NCBI GenBank assembly: GCA_011503125.2
Contig: WWBZ02000040.1
Location: 1,302,001-1,366,000, forward strand
Length of the DNA stretch: 64,000 nucleotides
Source of the DNA: Botryosphaeria dothidea
Lineage: Eukaryota > Ascomycota > Dothideomycetes > Botryosphaeriales > Botryosphaeriaceae
Direction: 5' to 3'
Position 1 is the first letter of the stretch. Each line of letters begins with the position of its first letter. Positions 40,901-51,183 of the stretch are shown one piece after another. The notes under the pieces were generated by a model. It had not been told where the DNA came from. It searched no databases and was given only the letters and a program-made list of their open reading frames with translations. The position numbers and the translations under genes are program-made.

Positions 40901-43600
40901 ATACGCTAGGCACCTTTTAGAGCTATATTAATAATTCTATACTCGAATACCTAGATAAGTTTTATATAGCGTACTTAGATAACATCCTTATCTATAGTAA
41001 AAAGAAGGATAAATACGCTAAAAATATTAATAAAGTCCTCTAACGACTAAAGGACCGTAGTCTCTAACTCGACCTTAATAAATACGAATTTAATATTAGA
41101 TTAGTTAAGTACCTCGGCCTTATTATTAGCATAAACGGAATTAAAATAGACCTAGAAAAAGTCTCTACTATTATTAACTAGGAGGTACCGACGTTAGTTA
41201 AGGGTATATAAGCCTTCCTTAGCTTTGCAAACTTCTACCGCCGCTTTATTAAGAACTTCTCCTATATAGCACGCCCCCTTACTAAGATAATAAAAGGAGA
41301 ATAATTTATAACTAGGAATAGAAAACGTAAGATAAAATACTAGGAGTTTATATAGGACAATAAAAAACAAGCCGCCTTTAACTAACTATAAGCTATATTT
41401 ACCTCCGTACCTATCCTTATATATTTCGACCCTAAAAAGAAAATATAGGTTAAAACGGATGCCTTAGACTTTATTAGTATAGATATCCTATCGTAGATAT
41501 ACGACGGAGTACTTAAACTAGTTATATACTTTTCTAAGAAAATATCCTTAACTAAGTATAACTATATAATTTACGATAAAGAGCTACTTACTATTATTCG
41601 CTCCTTTAAGACTTAGGAACTAAAACTTATAAATACTCCTATAGATAAGCCTATTAAGGTACTTACGGATTATAAGAACCTAGAGTATTTTATAATAACT
41701 AAGTAGCTAACTAGCCGCTAAGCCCGCTAGGCTAAATTTCTATCCGCCTTTAACTTTATTATCTTCTACCGGCTAGGTAAATAAGAAGAGAAGCTAGACT
41801 TACTTATAAGGAGAACGTAGGATTTATCGTAAGGAATTAACGACCTAAGGAAGTAACACCGGTTCTAATAACTACTTCGAGACTTAAACCTAGAACCTAA
41901 TATAAAGATCGCTATTAATTCTATCCTCTTTACTACTAATAACTTAGAGAAGAAGAAGTTAGACTCTTAAGAGCCGAAAGATAACTAGACCTAGGAAATC
42001 TAGGAAGCCTAGAAAACCTAGAAAGCTAGATAAAAAGACCTCGATATACTTATTAGCGAAGCCTACGAGGAGGATAGAGTAATCTAGGATCTTCGTAGAA
42101 GTATTAATACTAGAGATAGACGTATACTAAGCTACTTAATTAGGAAGGGCTATAAGAAAAATATTTAGGACTTCTTAGTAAAAGATAGTTAGATATAGCT
42201 AAAAGACGCGCTTATTATCCTAGACTACTAACTACTACGCCTACGCCTCCTATAGAATTACTACGAAAAACTACTTATAGGATACCTAGAACCTAAAGCT
42301 ATATATAGAGAGCTTATAGAAAACTACTAGTAGGCTAGATAAAGAGAAGACGTTACTTATTTCTATAAGAACTATTACTACTACCGCCGCTATAAGCTAT
42401 ACTCGGAGTAAAAGTAAGAACTACTTAAACCGCTATCTATTCTCTAATAGAAGTAGCTCTACGTAACCCTAGACTTTATAGAAAAACTACCGCTATATAC
42501 TAGGAAGAATTAGAGATACTAATACTATTTAGTTATTATAGACCGTTTAACTAAAGGAAAGATCTACGAGCTAATAATAATACTAGGTACTAAAGAAACC
42601 GTAGAGGCTCTAAACCGCCGCCTCTTTTATATACGAGATTTTCTAATAGATATTATCTCCGACCGAGATAGCGCTATAGACTCCTATATCTATAGAAGAA
42701 TTATAGAACGATATAACGTAAAGGTTAAAATATTAACTATCTTTTACCCCTAGACTAACGGCTAGAGCGAGAGCTCTATTAAAGGTCTTAAAAAGTACCT
42801 CCGGATATATATTAACTACGCGCAAGATAACTAGGTCGACTTTCTATCTAAAGCTAAATTTATAGCTAATACGTATATTAGCGTATTAACTAGTATATCG
42901 CTATTCTTCGCCGATAACGGATTCTATCTACGTACTAGCTTAGAGCCTATAAAAATCTACTAAAGTACTAGAAAAGTAGAAGTAATTAGAGTAGACCGGT
43001 TAGTTAAAAGGTTAAATACTATAAGAAGCTTTCTCTAAAAATAACTAGCCTAGATATAAGAAGAATAAGCCCGCTACGTAGATAAATTCCGCTAGCTATA
43101 CCCTACTTTCCGTATAGGCGATAAAGTATTTATTAACGCCTAAGACTTTAACCTAGGACGGAATAGTAAGTCTCTCTTACTAAAGAACCTTAGTCCGTAG
43201 AAAATTACTAGATTAATTAACGGTAAAGTATACGAAGTTACTATACCTCCTTATATATAAGAGAAAGAAATCTTTTCTATATTCTACTTCTAGAAGCTAT
43301 ACCTTACTCTAGATAACCTATATCTAGATTAGATCTAAGAGCCTAGCCTAGTATATATAATCTTTAATAAGAACGAGAATAAAACTTATAAGAAGTAGGA
43401 AGTACTAGAGGTAGTAGACTACCGAAACTTAAGATATAGAGTATAGTATAAGGTTATCTTTATAGATAACTAGAACGAGTAGAACTCTAATCCTCTATAG
43501 TAATACTAGAATAACTATAAAAATACTCCTAATAAAATCCGTAAGTACTACGTATACTATAAAGACGCGCCCGAGCTACCTAAATTTTTTAAGAAGCTTA
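38000..43600 (+). pseudogene. Gypsy-1 copy E gag-pol
   Basis: RIP-broken forward gag-pol. Gag is about 38,000-39,650. Protease is near 39,740-39,960. RT is about 40,560-41,300, starting with G-F-I-R-P-S-S-S. RNase H is about 41,380-41,900. Integrase is about 42,340-43,000 with a D-F-I-E-K-L-P block, and a C-terminal domain runs to about 43,600. RT catalytic Asp-Asp reads Asp-Asn (GAT-AAC at 40978-40983). No chromodomain was recognised in this family. Confidence 0.85.
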
Positions 43601-43630
43601 GTAGACCTCGCTTAGAGAAGAGGGGAATAG

Positions 43631-43862
43631 TATTAGGCTCTTTAAGCGCTACTACCCTAGATAACTAAGTAGATACTTAATAGTAACTAGAGGCCCTAGC
43701 TTTACTAAGAATAACTCGGTTAGATACTAGAGTACGGGTCTAGCGCTAAGCGACTAGATATATTTATCCTTCGCCCTCTCTTTCTAGACTCTCTTTTCTT
43801 TCTCCTTATATATAGATTTTTAGTTAAAAGTAATACTATTATTTCGGCTTTACTACCTTATA
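43631..43862 (+). repeat. Gypsy-1 LTR (copy E, 3' LTR)
   Basis: 232 bp, forward orientation, preceded by a purine-rich tract. Confidence 0.92.
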
Positions 43863-45859
43863 GGGTTTTAGCTTAGGCTTATACTATAGTCTAACCTAGT
43901 CTCTTAGTTTAGTAGTAGTAGGTATACGGCCCTATTAGCTATCTTAGTTTATATTACCGCTTCTAGTTCTACCCTAGCGGCTAAAATTATCTTAAATAGG
44001 TTTCTAGTTATAGATAGGCTTAGTACGATCTCTTTTAGGATTATTACTATTATTTATTCTTTTATTAGAACGGATATTTATAGACTTAATCTCTTAACGA
44101 TAATATTCGGTCTTACGGAGAGTTTCGAGTAGCTATTCGAGAGAGATAAAGATAAAAGTAGCTACTAAAAGGGCTAAGCTAATAGAAATACTATTCTATA
44201 TTTTATCGATCTTCTCTTCTTTAGTTAGATTAGTAAGAGACTAAAGTATATATAGGCGGGCGTAGTAGAAGTCTACCGTCTCTTTCTCGCTTTATCTAGT
44301 AAGAATAAGATTATTAGTAGCTTTTTTCTTTACGATATCTATTCTATATATCTTTTCTAGCTTTTCTAAGAAATCTAGGGCTATCTAGTAGCTACTAATA
44401 TACGGGCGTATTATAGTAGTAATTAAATTAGTAAGGCGAGAGTAGATATAGCGAATTATTAGCTTCTAATTTTCTTTAAAGAAGTCCTCTTTAACTTTAA
44501 GCTTAAAGATTATATTATTCTTAAAGTTAACGAAAGTATAGATATTAGTAGAGATAAGCTTATTAATATCTTCTATAAATATCTTACGTAAGCCCTAATA
44601 AGAGAGGGTTCGCTATAAGGTAATAGTTTTCTTTTTTAGTTAACGTTTCTAGTTAAGACTATAAATATTAGTATTAGAGAGAGTATCTTCGTAATAGTTA
44701 GCGATATTCTTAGTTAGAAGGTTATTTTCTTAGATAAGCCGGCTAATCTTATCGTTACTTTTCTTAATAACTCTATTAGATCTAGCGATTATCTTCTTAT
44801 AGGTCTATTTAAGTTTCTTATACTTATTCTAAAGAGAGACGTAGGCTATATACTCTTTACTAGTAGCTATTTAAGTAACTTAAAGAACGTAGTAGAACTT
44901 AGTACGCTAGTTTACTATTACTATAGTATACTAGTTATAGAAGGTATATTCGTTAGACTAGCGAATAAAGTCGAGTCCGTAGTTATTTAGTATTCCGGGG
45001 TTAATAGTAAGATTAAGATCCGTAGCTAATAAATATATAAGTTCTTCGGGTTCTAGATTTCTACGTAAGATAGTACGACGTAAAATAGAATCGGTAGCTT
45101 AACTTTACTAGTCTAAGGTATTAGAAAAGCCTTAAAATAGAATAATACTATTTATAAACTCGTTAAAGTTCTAGTTAGGTTCTCTAACTATATTACTAAA
45201 TAATTCTTTTTTATTATCGCTTAGATAAATAGAGATAGTACTAGCGATACTACTAGTACGGCTACGACTATAGCTTACGGGGAATAGGCTTTATTACGCT
45301 ATAATCTTCGCTAATTATTCTAGTTTTTTAGAGTAGTTTAACTCGTGTTACGGGTAAAAACTCTAAAGAGATTAGTATAGGGTTAACGAGGATCTTTATA
45401 TCTTATTAAAGAAGATAGATTTTCTATAATTATACTATTATTTCTCTAATAGTATAGATTTTAATATTTCTAGGTTACTTATCGTAGAGTATCGATATTA
45501 TTAAGTTCTAGTTATAGGTTATTAGTATTATCGGGTTTTAGTTATAGGTTATCGAGTTTAGGTTCTAGTTAATAGTACGAGTATCGAGTTATCGAGTTTA
45601 GATTCCTTATTAGTAGTATATAGATTATATAAAATAGTAAAGCCGAAATAATAGTATTACTTTTAACTAAAAATCTATATATAAGGAGAAAGAAAAGAGA
45701 GTCTAGAAAGAGAGGGCGAAGAGTAAATATACCTAGTCGCTTAGCGCTAGGCCCGTACTCTAGTATCTAACCGAGTTATTCTTAGTAAAGCTAGGGCCTC
45801 TAGTTACTATTAAGTATCTACCTAGTTATTTAAAATAGTAGCGCTTAAGGAGCCTAATA
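43863..45859 (-). mobile_element. Gypsy-1 copy D, right part
   Basis: Continuation of copy D after the nested copy E: gag region, leader repeats and 5' LTR. Confidence 0.87.
45628..45859 (-). repeat. Gypsy-1 LTR (copy D, 5' LTR)
   Basis: 232 bp, minus orientation. Confidence 0.92.
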
Positions 45860-48330
45860 AGCGGCCTTCGTTTTTATATAGATTATCGCGAACTAAACGG
45901 TATTACGAAAAAGAACCGTTATCTACTCTTCTTAATTAACGAGACTCTCCGTTAACTTTAAGACTCTCGTATTTTTACTCGACTCGACCTTCGCGGTACT
46001 TATAATCTTATCCGGATTAAGAAAGGCTCCGAATATTTAACCGCCTTTAGAACTCGCTATAGCCTATATAAGTACCTTATTATATTCTTTAGTCTTATAA
46101 ATACGCCTACTACCTACTAATAATTCGTTAACGATACTTTACGAGAATACCTCGACCGCTAGTACGTCGTCTATCTTAATAATATTTTTATCTACTCGAA
46201 AATAGAGAAGAAGTACTACGAATACGTCTAATTAGTTCTCGAAAAACTTCGTAAAGTAGATCTATACGTAAAAGGCGAGAAATACGACTTCTATATAACT
46301 TCGACTACGTTTTTTAGCTTTATTATCTCTCTAGACGGAATCTTTATAGACCCGGCTAAGGTAGCCGCCGTAAGAGATTAGAAGACTTCTCGTTTAGTTA
46401 AAGACTTTTAATCGTTTCTTAGCTTCGTAAACTTTTACCGACGATTTATTAAAGAATACTCTCGAAAAGCTAGAGCCCTCTTTAGACTCCTAGCTAAGAA
46501 TATTCGTTTTACTTAGAAAAAAGAGTAGGATAAGGTATTTACTTATCTTAAGAAAGCCTTCTACTCTTATCTAATCCTCTAATACTTCGACCCCTAACTC
46601 GAAACTATTCTTAAAACCGACTTATCCGACTTTATTATCTTCGTAATTTTATTCTAATAGATAGCCTATAGCGATAGTAAGAGACTTCTATATTCCGTTA
46701 CCTACTACTCTCGTAAAATAACCTCCGTAGAGTAAAACTACGGTATTAGAGATAAGAAACTCTTAGCTATTATAGAAGTTCTAAAAGAATACCGTCTTCT
46801 CGTTATTAACCTCTTCTCGCCACTCCTAGTTCTTATAAATTACTTAAATTTAACTAGCTTTACCTCTAAGTAAATTCTAAACCGTTAGTAAGTACGCTAG
46901 GTAATTAAACTCTTAGAACTCGACTTTAAGATCGTCTACTACCTAGAAACTAAGAATTAACGCGCGGATACGTTAATAAGACGGTTAGAAGACCTTCCTA
47001 CTCGAGAGGGGCGCCTACCTCCTACTACGATTCTTACCTCTAAAAAATTTAAAATTTCGACCTTTATTTCTACTCGATATTTAATCGCTAGGCTAGAACC
47101 GTCTCTAGCTAGTAATATTCGCTTAGTACTCGATAAGAATACTCTTAGATAAGAGATTCTTACCGTACTCGATATCTACGTACTTCGATATTCTAAGATA
47201 GATTTAGATATATATTCTAAGAATAACGATAGTCTCTTACTAGTTAATAGACTTATCTATATTTCTAAAGATCTAAGCCTCCGCTAAAGAATTATTAGCT
47301 CTCGATACTCGTATTCGGCTACTAGATACCTAGGCTAAATAGTAATATTTAAACTCGTTACTCGTAATTTCTAGTAGCTAGGTCTACGCTAGATAGTAGC
47401 TCGTTTTATACGAAACTATAAGACCTACTAAAGAATTAAACCCGCTCGATATACTCCCTATAGATATTTAAAACTCTTTAAAGTACTATAACGCCGCTAG
47501 TAATCCGTTTCTCTTAATTTAATTACGGGACTTCTAACGTCTAACTCGTTCGATACTATATTAGTAGTCGTAGATCGACTAACTAAAATAGCTTACTTTA
47601 TTCCTTACTAAATAACCCTCGATTCGATAGAGCTTACTAAGCTTTATCGAGACTACGTTTTTCGACTATATAGCTTACCCGACGACTTCGTATCTAACCG
47701 CGGCTTAATTTTTACCTCTAAATTTACTAGAGCTCTTAGTAGATCTCTATCTATTAAAACTAACTTTAGTATAGCTTTCTACCCGTAAACCGACGGCTAG
47801 ATAGAGCGTATTAACGCTATTCTCGAATAATACCTTTATATCTACGTTTCGTACTAATAAGACGATTAGAACGACTTTCTCTTCCTTATAGAATTCGCTT
47901 ATAATAATACGATCTCGACTACGACTAAGGTTACCCCTTTCTTCGTAAACTACGGCTTCTATCCTCGTTATAAGATTCTATAGAAAGACTCGATCTTAGC
48001 CCCCCTCGAATTCCTACGCCTCTTTTAAAAGAATCTCGAAAACCTCGAAAACTATCTTCGCTAAGAAATTCGATTCGTATAAGACGCCTACGTAGAATAG
48101 GCTAATAAAGACCGTATTTCGCTATCTATTATAAACGTAGCTTATATAGACTTCTTACTAGTTTACCTTCGTTAATTTAAAATCCGGATCTAAACTTACC
48201 TACTTATAAATTAGAAAGCTAGTATTTTAGTTCGTTCTTTATATATATAAAGCTCGCCCCTTTACTTTATAGTTAGTTCTTTAGTCTAGTAATAAGTATT
48301 CCTCGCGTATAACTTAGTACACCTTAAATT
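45860..48330 (+). mobile_element. Gypsy-3 fragment (RT to integrase)
   Basis: Forward-strand third Gypsy family, missing its 5' part. Partial RT is about 45,860-46,330, with the catalytic pair reading Asn-Asn at 46178-46183. RNase H is about 46,400-46,900 (F-L-S-F-V-N-F-Y-R-R-F at its start). Integrase is about 47,300-47,900 (D-G-Q-I-E-R-I, then Y-Q-Q-D-D), followed by a C-terminal domain to about 48,200. It is collinear with 4,949-5,390 over 46,845-47,275. LTRs are not seen; the 3' limit is uncertain. Confidence 0.8.
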
Positions 48331-48499
48331 AGACCTTACTTACCTCTCTCATCTCTCGTCCCTCGTCCTTCGTCTCTCGTACCTTATACCCTCGCTCTTT
48401 AAACTATACCTTTATACTTCGGTATTACTTTACTCCTACTACCTTTACTAGCTTCGTTACCTCGTCTCTCCGCCCTCTAAGGTCCGTTTATTATAGTTT

Positions 48500-49160
48500 T
48501 AGAGCTTAATTTTCTTATTATTACGAAGTAATTAGCGTTTAGCCGTAATCTAAGTATCGAAGTACTAATCTAGCTTAGTAAGTAGCTTATAGACTACTAT
48601 CTTAGATAGAAGTTTAAGGCTAGATTAGATATAGTCTATCTAGATAGTACTATACTTCTATAAGAAAGTCTTAAGATTCGTAGTTAGATTATAGATTATC
48701 TTAGTCTAGATTAAGAAGTAGATTAATTACTAGATAGAACCTTCTTCTTTAAATTTAGAATTAATATCGTTCTATATTTTTTTCGAGGTTAAGAACGTAG
48801 ATAGAGAATAAAGGTAGTCTATATAGACTATTATCTTAATTATATAAATTGCCTTAGTATCCCTAGTAATCTAGTCCTTATACCGTTTAAGCTTACGCTC
48901 GTACTTAGTAAGATCTATCTTCTTTAGAGCGTCTTCTTCTTTAGGCTTTAGACGTTCTTACTTTAGTAGCTATATAAGATCGCCGCTAACGATCTCCTAA
49001 AGATCCTCTCTCTTAAAGTATCCTTCTAGTAAGGACCTCTATTATAGATAGTTCCTTAAACTAATAAGCTTTAGGACAGTCCTAAGCTCCTTAGTCGACG
49101 ATTCGGTTATTATAACGGTCGGAATAGTCGTTCGTCGTTAGGGATTCGATTCGGTAATTT
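48500..49160 (-). pseudogene. Copia-type gag remnant at the island border
   Basis: Minus-strand translation, reading through stops, gives a Lys/Glu-rich helical protein with a segment resembling Copia gag N-terminal regions (S-L-L-E-G-Y-F-K-R-E-D-L-Q-E-I-V-S-G-D, about 48,960-49,030). The stops are TAG/TAA at former CAG, CAA or TGG codons. It ends where RIP stops, at about 49,160. No LTR was identified. The 170 bp between this and the Gypsy-3 fragment show nothing recognisable. Confidence 0.5.
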
Positions 49161-49500
49161 AGTTAATGCGCCCAATAGGCTAATTAGTCGTTCTTATTAT
49201 TTAAGAGACGATCGAGATGGCTTGCGCTGATGCTTGAATTAATGCGATAAGTGCTCGTCCAATAAACGGCCTCGGATGCGCCGGATTCGGCAGTATTCGG
49301 TAGAAATTGATTCTGAGTGATTGCGGCCGATCAGGCTATTGTTTAAGCACCATCCGGGCTCATAACCTAATGAAATTCGCGCTTGATCGGTCGGAATCGA
49401 TGAATGAATGACTTGATTGCTTGGTTGCTGAGGCGCTCGTGGTGTTGCTCCCAAGACGTCTCAGAATGAATAACTAAGCTAATATACTATCCAATAACAG
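49160..49500 (+). other. RIP boundary and putative upstream region of RING gene 1
   Basis: Composition changes abruptly here: CA and TG are nearly absent to about 49,160 and common from about 49,165. CCAAT pentamers occur near 49,169, 49,258 and 49,491, a motif bound by the fungal Hap complex in other genes; chance occurrence is possible. A plausible intron end (CTAAG/CTAAT branch-like bases, then AACAG at 49,496-49,500) precedes the open frame of gene 1. Short ATG-started frames exist (for example 49,278-49,322) but none can be proved to be an exon. Confidence 0.4.
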
Positions 49501-50268
49501 ATAACGGAGGTGATTGAGCTCATTTTCCATCAGTATGGTACCGCAGAATGCGACTTGCAATATGTTGTTGATGCCTTGAACCAAGAGTCGTGGAACATTG
49601 ACCCAAAAAAGAAGGGCGGGAAAGGCAACTCGACTTCCGACCAAAAGAAGAAGACGGCGTCTTGCAAGAGGACACCTACCTTTTCGGAATTACAACAGAT
49701 GCTCAACACTTCTGTGGCATATTGCAGCGAAAGACCGGTCAGCGTATCCTGCGGTCACATCTTTGGCGTCCGCTGTATTCTGAAATACATGAAAGTCGCG
49801 CCTGACCAAGGACGGATTCTATGTCCCTACTGCCGCCAGCGTATAATGCGCATTTCTGGGCCATGCAAAAAGTATGAAGTCATCTTCGACCGTTTCAACA
49901 GGCAAGCTTTCTCGGAACTATCCACAGTAAATGTATGGCGGGAAGGTAACAAATTGCTACCGGATTTCTGCCGGTCTCAAGGGGAGCGGCTGGATGAAAC
50001 CATCATCAGGAATCTCTGGGACTATTGGCTTTTGAGCAGACAGCCCAGGAGCATTCGCCGAAGATTGCTGGAGGCCTTCAAATCCCCTGGCTTCGCGAGA
50101 CTCATTAGCCCCGGAGTCCCGGCCAAGATACAGCTGCCTCTGGATCCGAGAGTGGCGCTCGATCATACAGCAACAAAGCATAATATCTTTGAGGGCGATG
50201 CCGAACAAAAGATGTTGTTTATCCAGTTCACGAAACTAGTCATCGGACGGGTCGTTTCAGCGGCTTGA
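49501..50268 (+). CDS. RING-variant protein, gene 1 (5' end unresolved)
   Basis: Single open frame of about 255 codons ending at TGA 50266-50268. There is an in-frame stop at 49,495-49,497 and no ATG before codon 64 counted from 49,510 (ATG at 49,699), so the natural start is either that ATG or an unseen upstream exon joined after the AG at 49,500. The residue numbers here count from 49,510. The N-terminus is Lys-rich (about 33-48). The RING-like core is C72, C81-G-H83-I-F-G86-V-R-C89, then C105-P-Y-C108. The usual fifth ligand is Gly86 and no first C-x2-C pair precedes it in this frame. A helical tail of about 140 residues follows and includes A-F-S-E-L, shared with gene 2. RING domains usually recruit E2 enzymes for ubiquitin transfer; with half of the first zinc site missing, that activity is doubtful here. 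It may be degenerate or misspliced in my reading. Real coding sequence is likely, from the long open frame and the paralogy. Confidence 0.65.
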   Translation: MTEVIELIFHQYGTAECDLQYVVDALNQESWNIDPKKKGGKGNSTSDQKKKTASCKRTPTFSELQQMLNTSVAYCSERPVSVSCGHIFGVRCILKYMKVAPDQGRILCPYCRQRIMRISGPCKKYEVIFDRFNRQAFSELSTVNVWREGNKLLPDFCRSQGERLDETIIRNLWDYWLLSRQPRSIRRRLLEAFKSPGFARLISPGVPAKIQLPLDPRVALDHTATKHNIFEGDAEQKMLFIQFTKLVIGRVVSAA

Positions 50269-50610
50269 TCGAACATCCATCCACTGATTAAAAACAAGTT
50301 GAGTCAGTTGTAGTACTGGCCTGCTTATCTTCTGGCTGGTAGGAGCCTCTACCATGAGAGACGATTGCCGAACCATGGTTTTACGGGTGCCAGCGGAACG
50401 GGACGACCCTGAGAAGCGGCACTTCTCTTCCTGCCACTTTATCTTGCTTCCTCCATGCCTCGTCTTCCATTTCCACATCAATGGCGTCAACCAATACACA
50501 TCTCAAGTGTCCAAGAAAAATTAATTGGATCCAGACCTCTATCAACCAAGATATCTTCGTTTCAGGTCCCTCAAACATACGGTCAGCACCTCAATACCAG
50601 CTCAACCACC
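50269..50610 (+). other. Spacer between RING genes 1 and 2
   Basis: About 340 bp holding the 3' UTR of gene 1 and the 5' UTR or promoter of gene 2. A short ATG frame of 56 codons starts near 50,353 and ends near 50,523; it overlaps the upstream ATG of gene 2 in another frame and could act as an upstream ORF. No TATA box is evident. Confidence 0.4.
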
Positions 50611-51183
50611 ATGCCCGGCCTTTACACAAACCAACTAGACAATCCCGCATTCCGTCCAAGCGACTTTGGCTTTCCAGACTCCCTGGCCGCCCGACTCCGC
50701 CCAGCAACAGCGAAAGACCAGCACGACGGCGGCGACCAGATCAAGCACTGCCACATCTGCCTCGACAACTTCACCTCGACCAACCCCGACGAGCCAACCT
50801 GCTCCGCCGCCAACAAACTCTCCTGCGGCCACATATTCGGCCGGCGCTGCATCCTGGAGCACTTGGCCAGACGGCTCGGGCCCCCCACCTGCCCCATGTG
50901 TCGGCAGCGCTGCAAGCGATTCGAAAGGACCAGCCAGACTCGATACCATAGCGTCAATAACACTGATGACGTGGCATTCAGCGACTTGGAAGCCGAGCGT
51001 CTCTTCACGACGGTGGTCGGCCCTTCTTCCGCCGGCAACGGCGCGACAGAGGGGCTGAGTCTCGCAGGTCTGTCGCCTGACGTGCGGCAATTGGTCACGG
51101 CGATGGAGCGCGAGTTAGTGGAGGCGCTCGAAGCTGCTGATCTCGTTACCAGGCAGCTGGAACGACTTCGTCGACTTGACTGA
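50611..51183 (+). CDS. RING-variant zinc-finger protein, gene 2
   Basis: 190-residue protein from the ATG at 50,611, chosen because its context CAACCACCATG is strong for a fungus and because codon composition becomes coding-like there. An in-frame ATG at 50,455 would add 52 residues. The RING lies at residues 46-101: C47-H-I-C50, extra C64, C72-G-H74-I-F-G77-R-R-C80, C94-P-M-C97. The fifth ligand position is Gly77, not Cys; C64 could supply the missing zinc contact (inference). After the RING comes A-F-S-D-L and a C-terminal helix rich in Glu, Leu and Arg (about 155-190), possibly a coiled coil. By family it is a candidate E3 ubiquitin ligase or adaptor, probably soluble: no signal peptide or membrane segment is seen. 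It lies about 340 bp after gene 1 on the same strand and shares C-G-H-I-F-G-x-R-C-I-L with it, which argues for local duplication. Confidence 0.85.
   Translation: MPGLYTNQLDNPAFRPSDFGFPDSLAARLRPATAKDQHDGGDQIKHCHICLDNFTSTNPDEPTCSAANKLSCGHIFGRRCILEHLARRLGPPTCPMCRQRCKRFERTSQTRYHSVNNTDDVAFSDLEAERLFTTVVGPSSAGNGATEGLSLAGLSPDVRQLVTAMERELVEALEAADLVTRQLERLRRLD

Larger units (their letters stand above)
37477..43862 (+). mobile_element. Gypsy-1 copy E, complete, nested in copy D
   Basis: 6,386-bp forward-strand element with 232-bp LTRs at both ends, inserted in opposite orientation into copy D, whose sequence continues on each side. The flanking pentamers are GAATT (37472-37476) and GGGTT (43863-43867), compatible with one 5-bp target duplication altered by two G-to-A transitions. 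A polypurine tract lies at about 43,612-43,627 before the 3' LTR. Confidence 0.92.

Noticed and set aside
319..49160. Centromere or AT-isochore as the explanation for the low-ORF region
   Set aside because: The content is explained by identifiable retrotransposons plus RIP; no distinct centromeric array is seen, although a heterochromatic location remains possible.
49239..49454. 71-codon minus-strand frame left of gene 1
   Set aside because: No domain, no homologous pattern; lies in putative upstream sequence of gene 1.
50622..51098. Long minus-strand and alternative + frames over gene 2
   Set aside because: They are shadows of the GC-rich RING gene; only the chosen frame has ordered zinc ligands.
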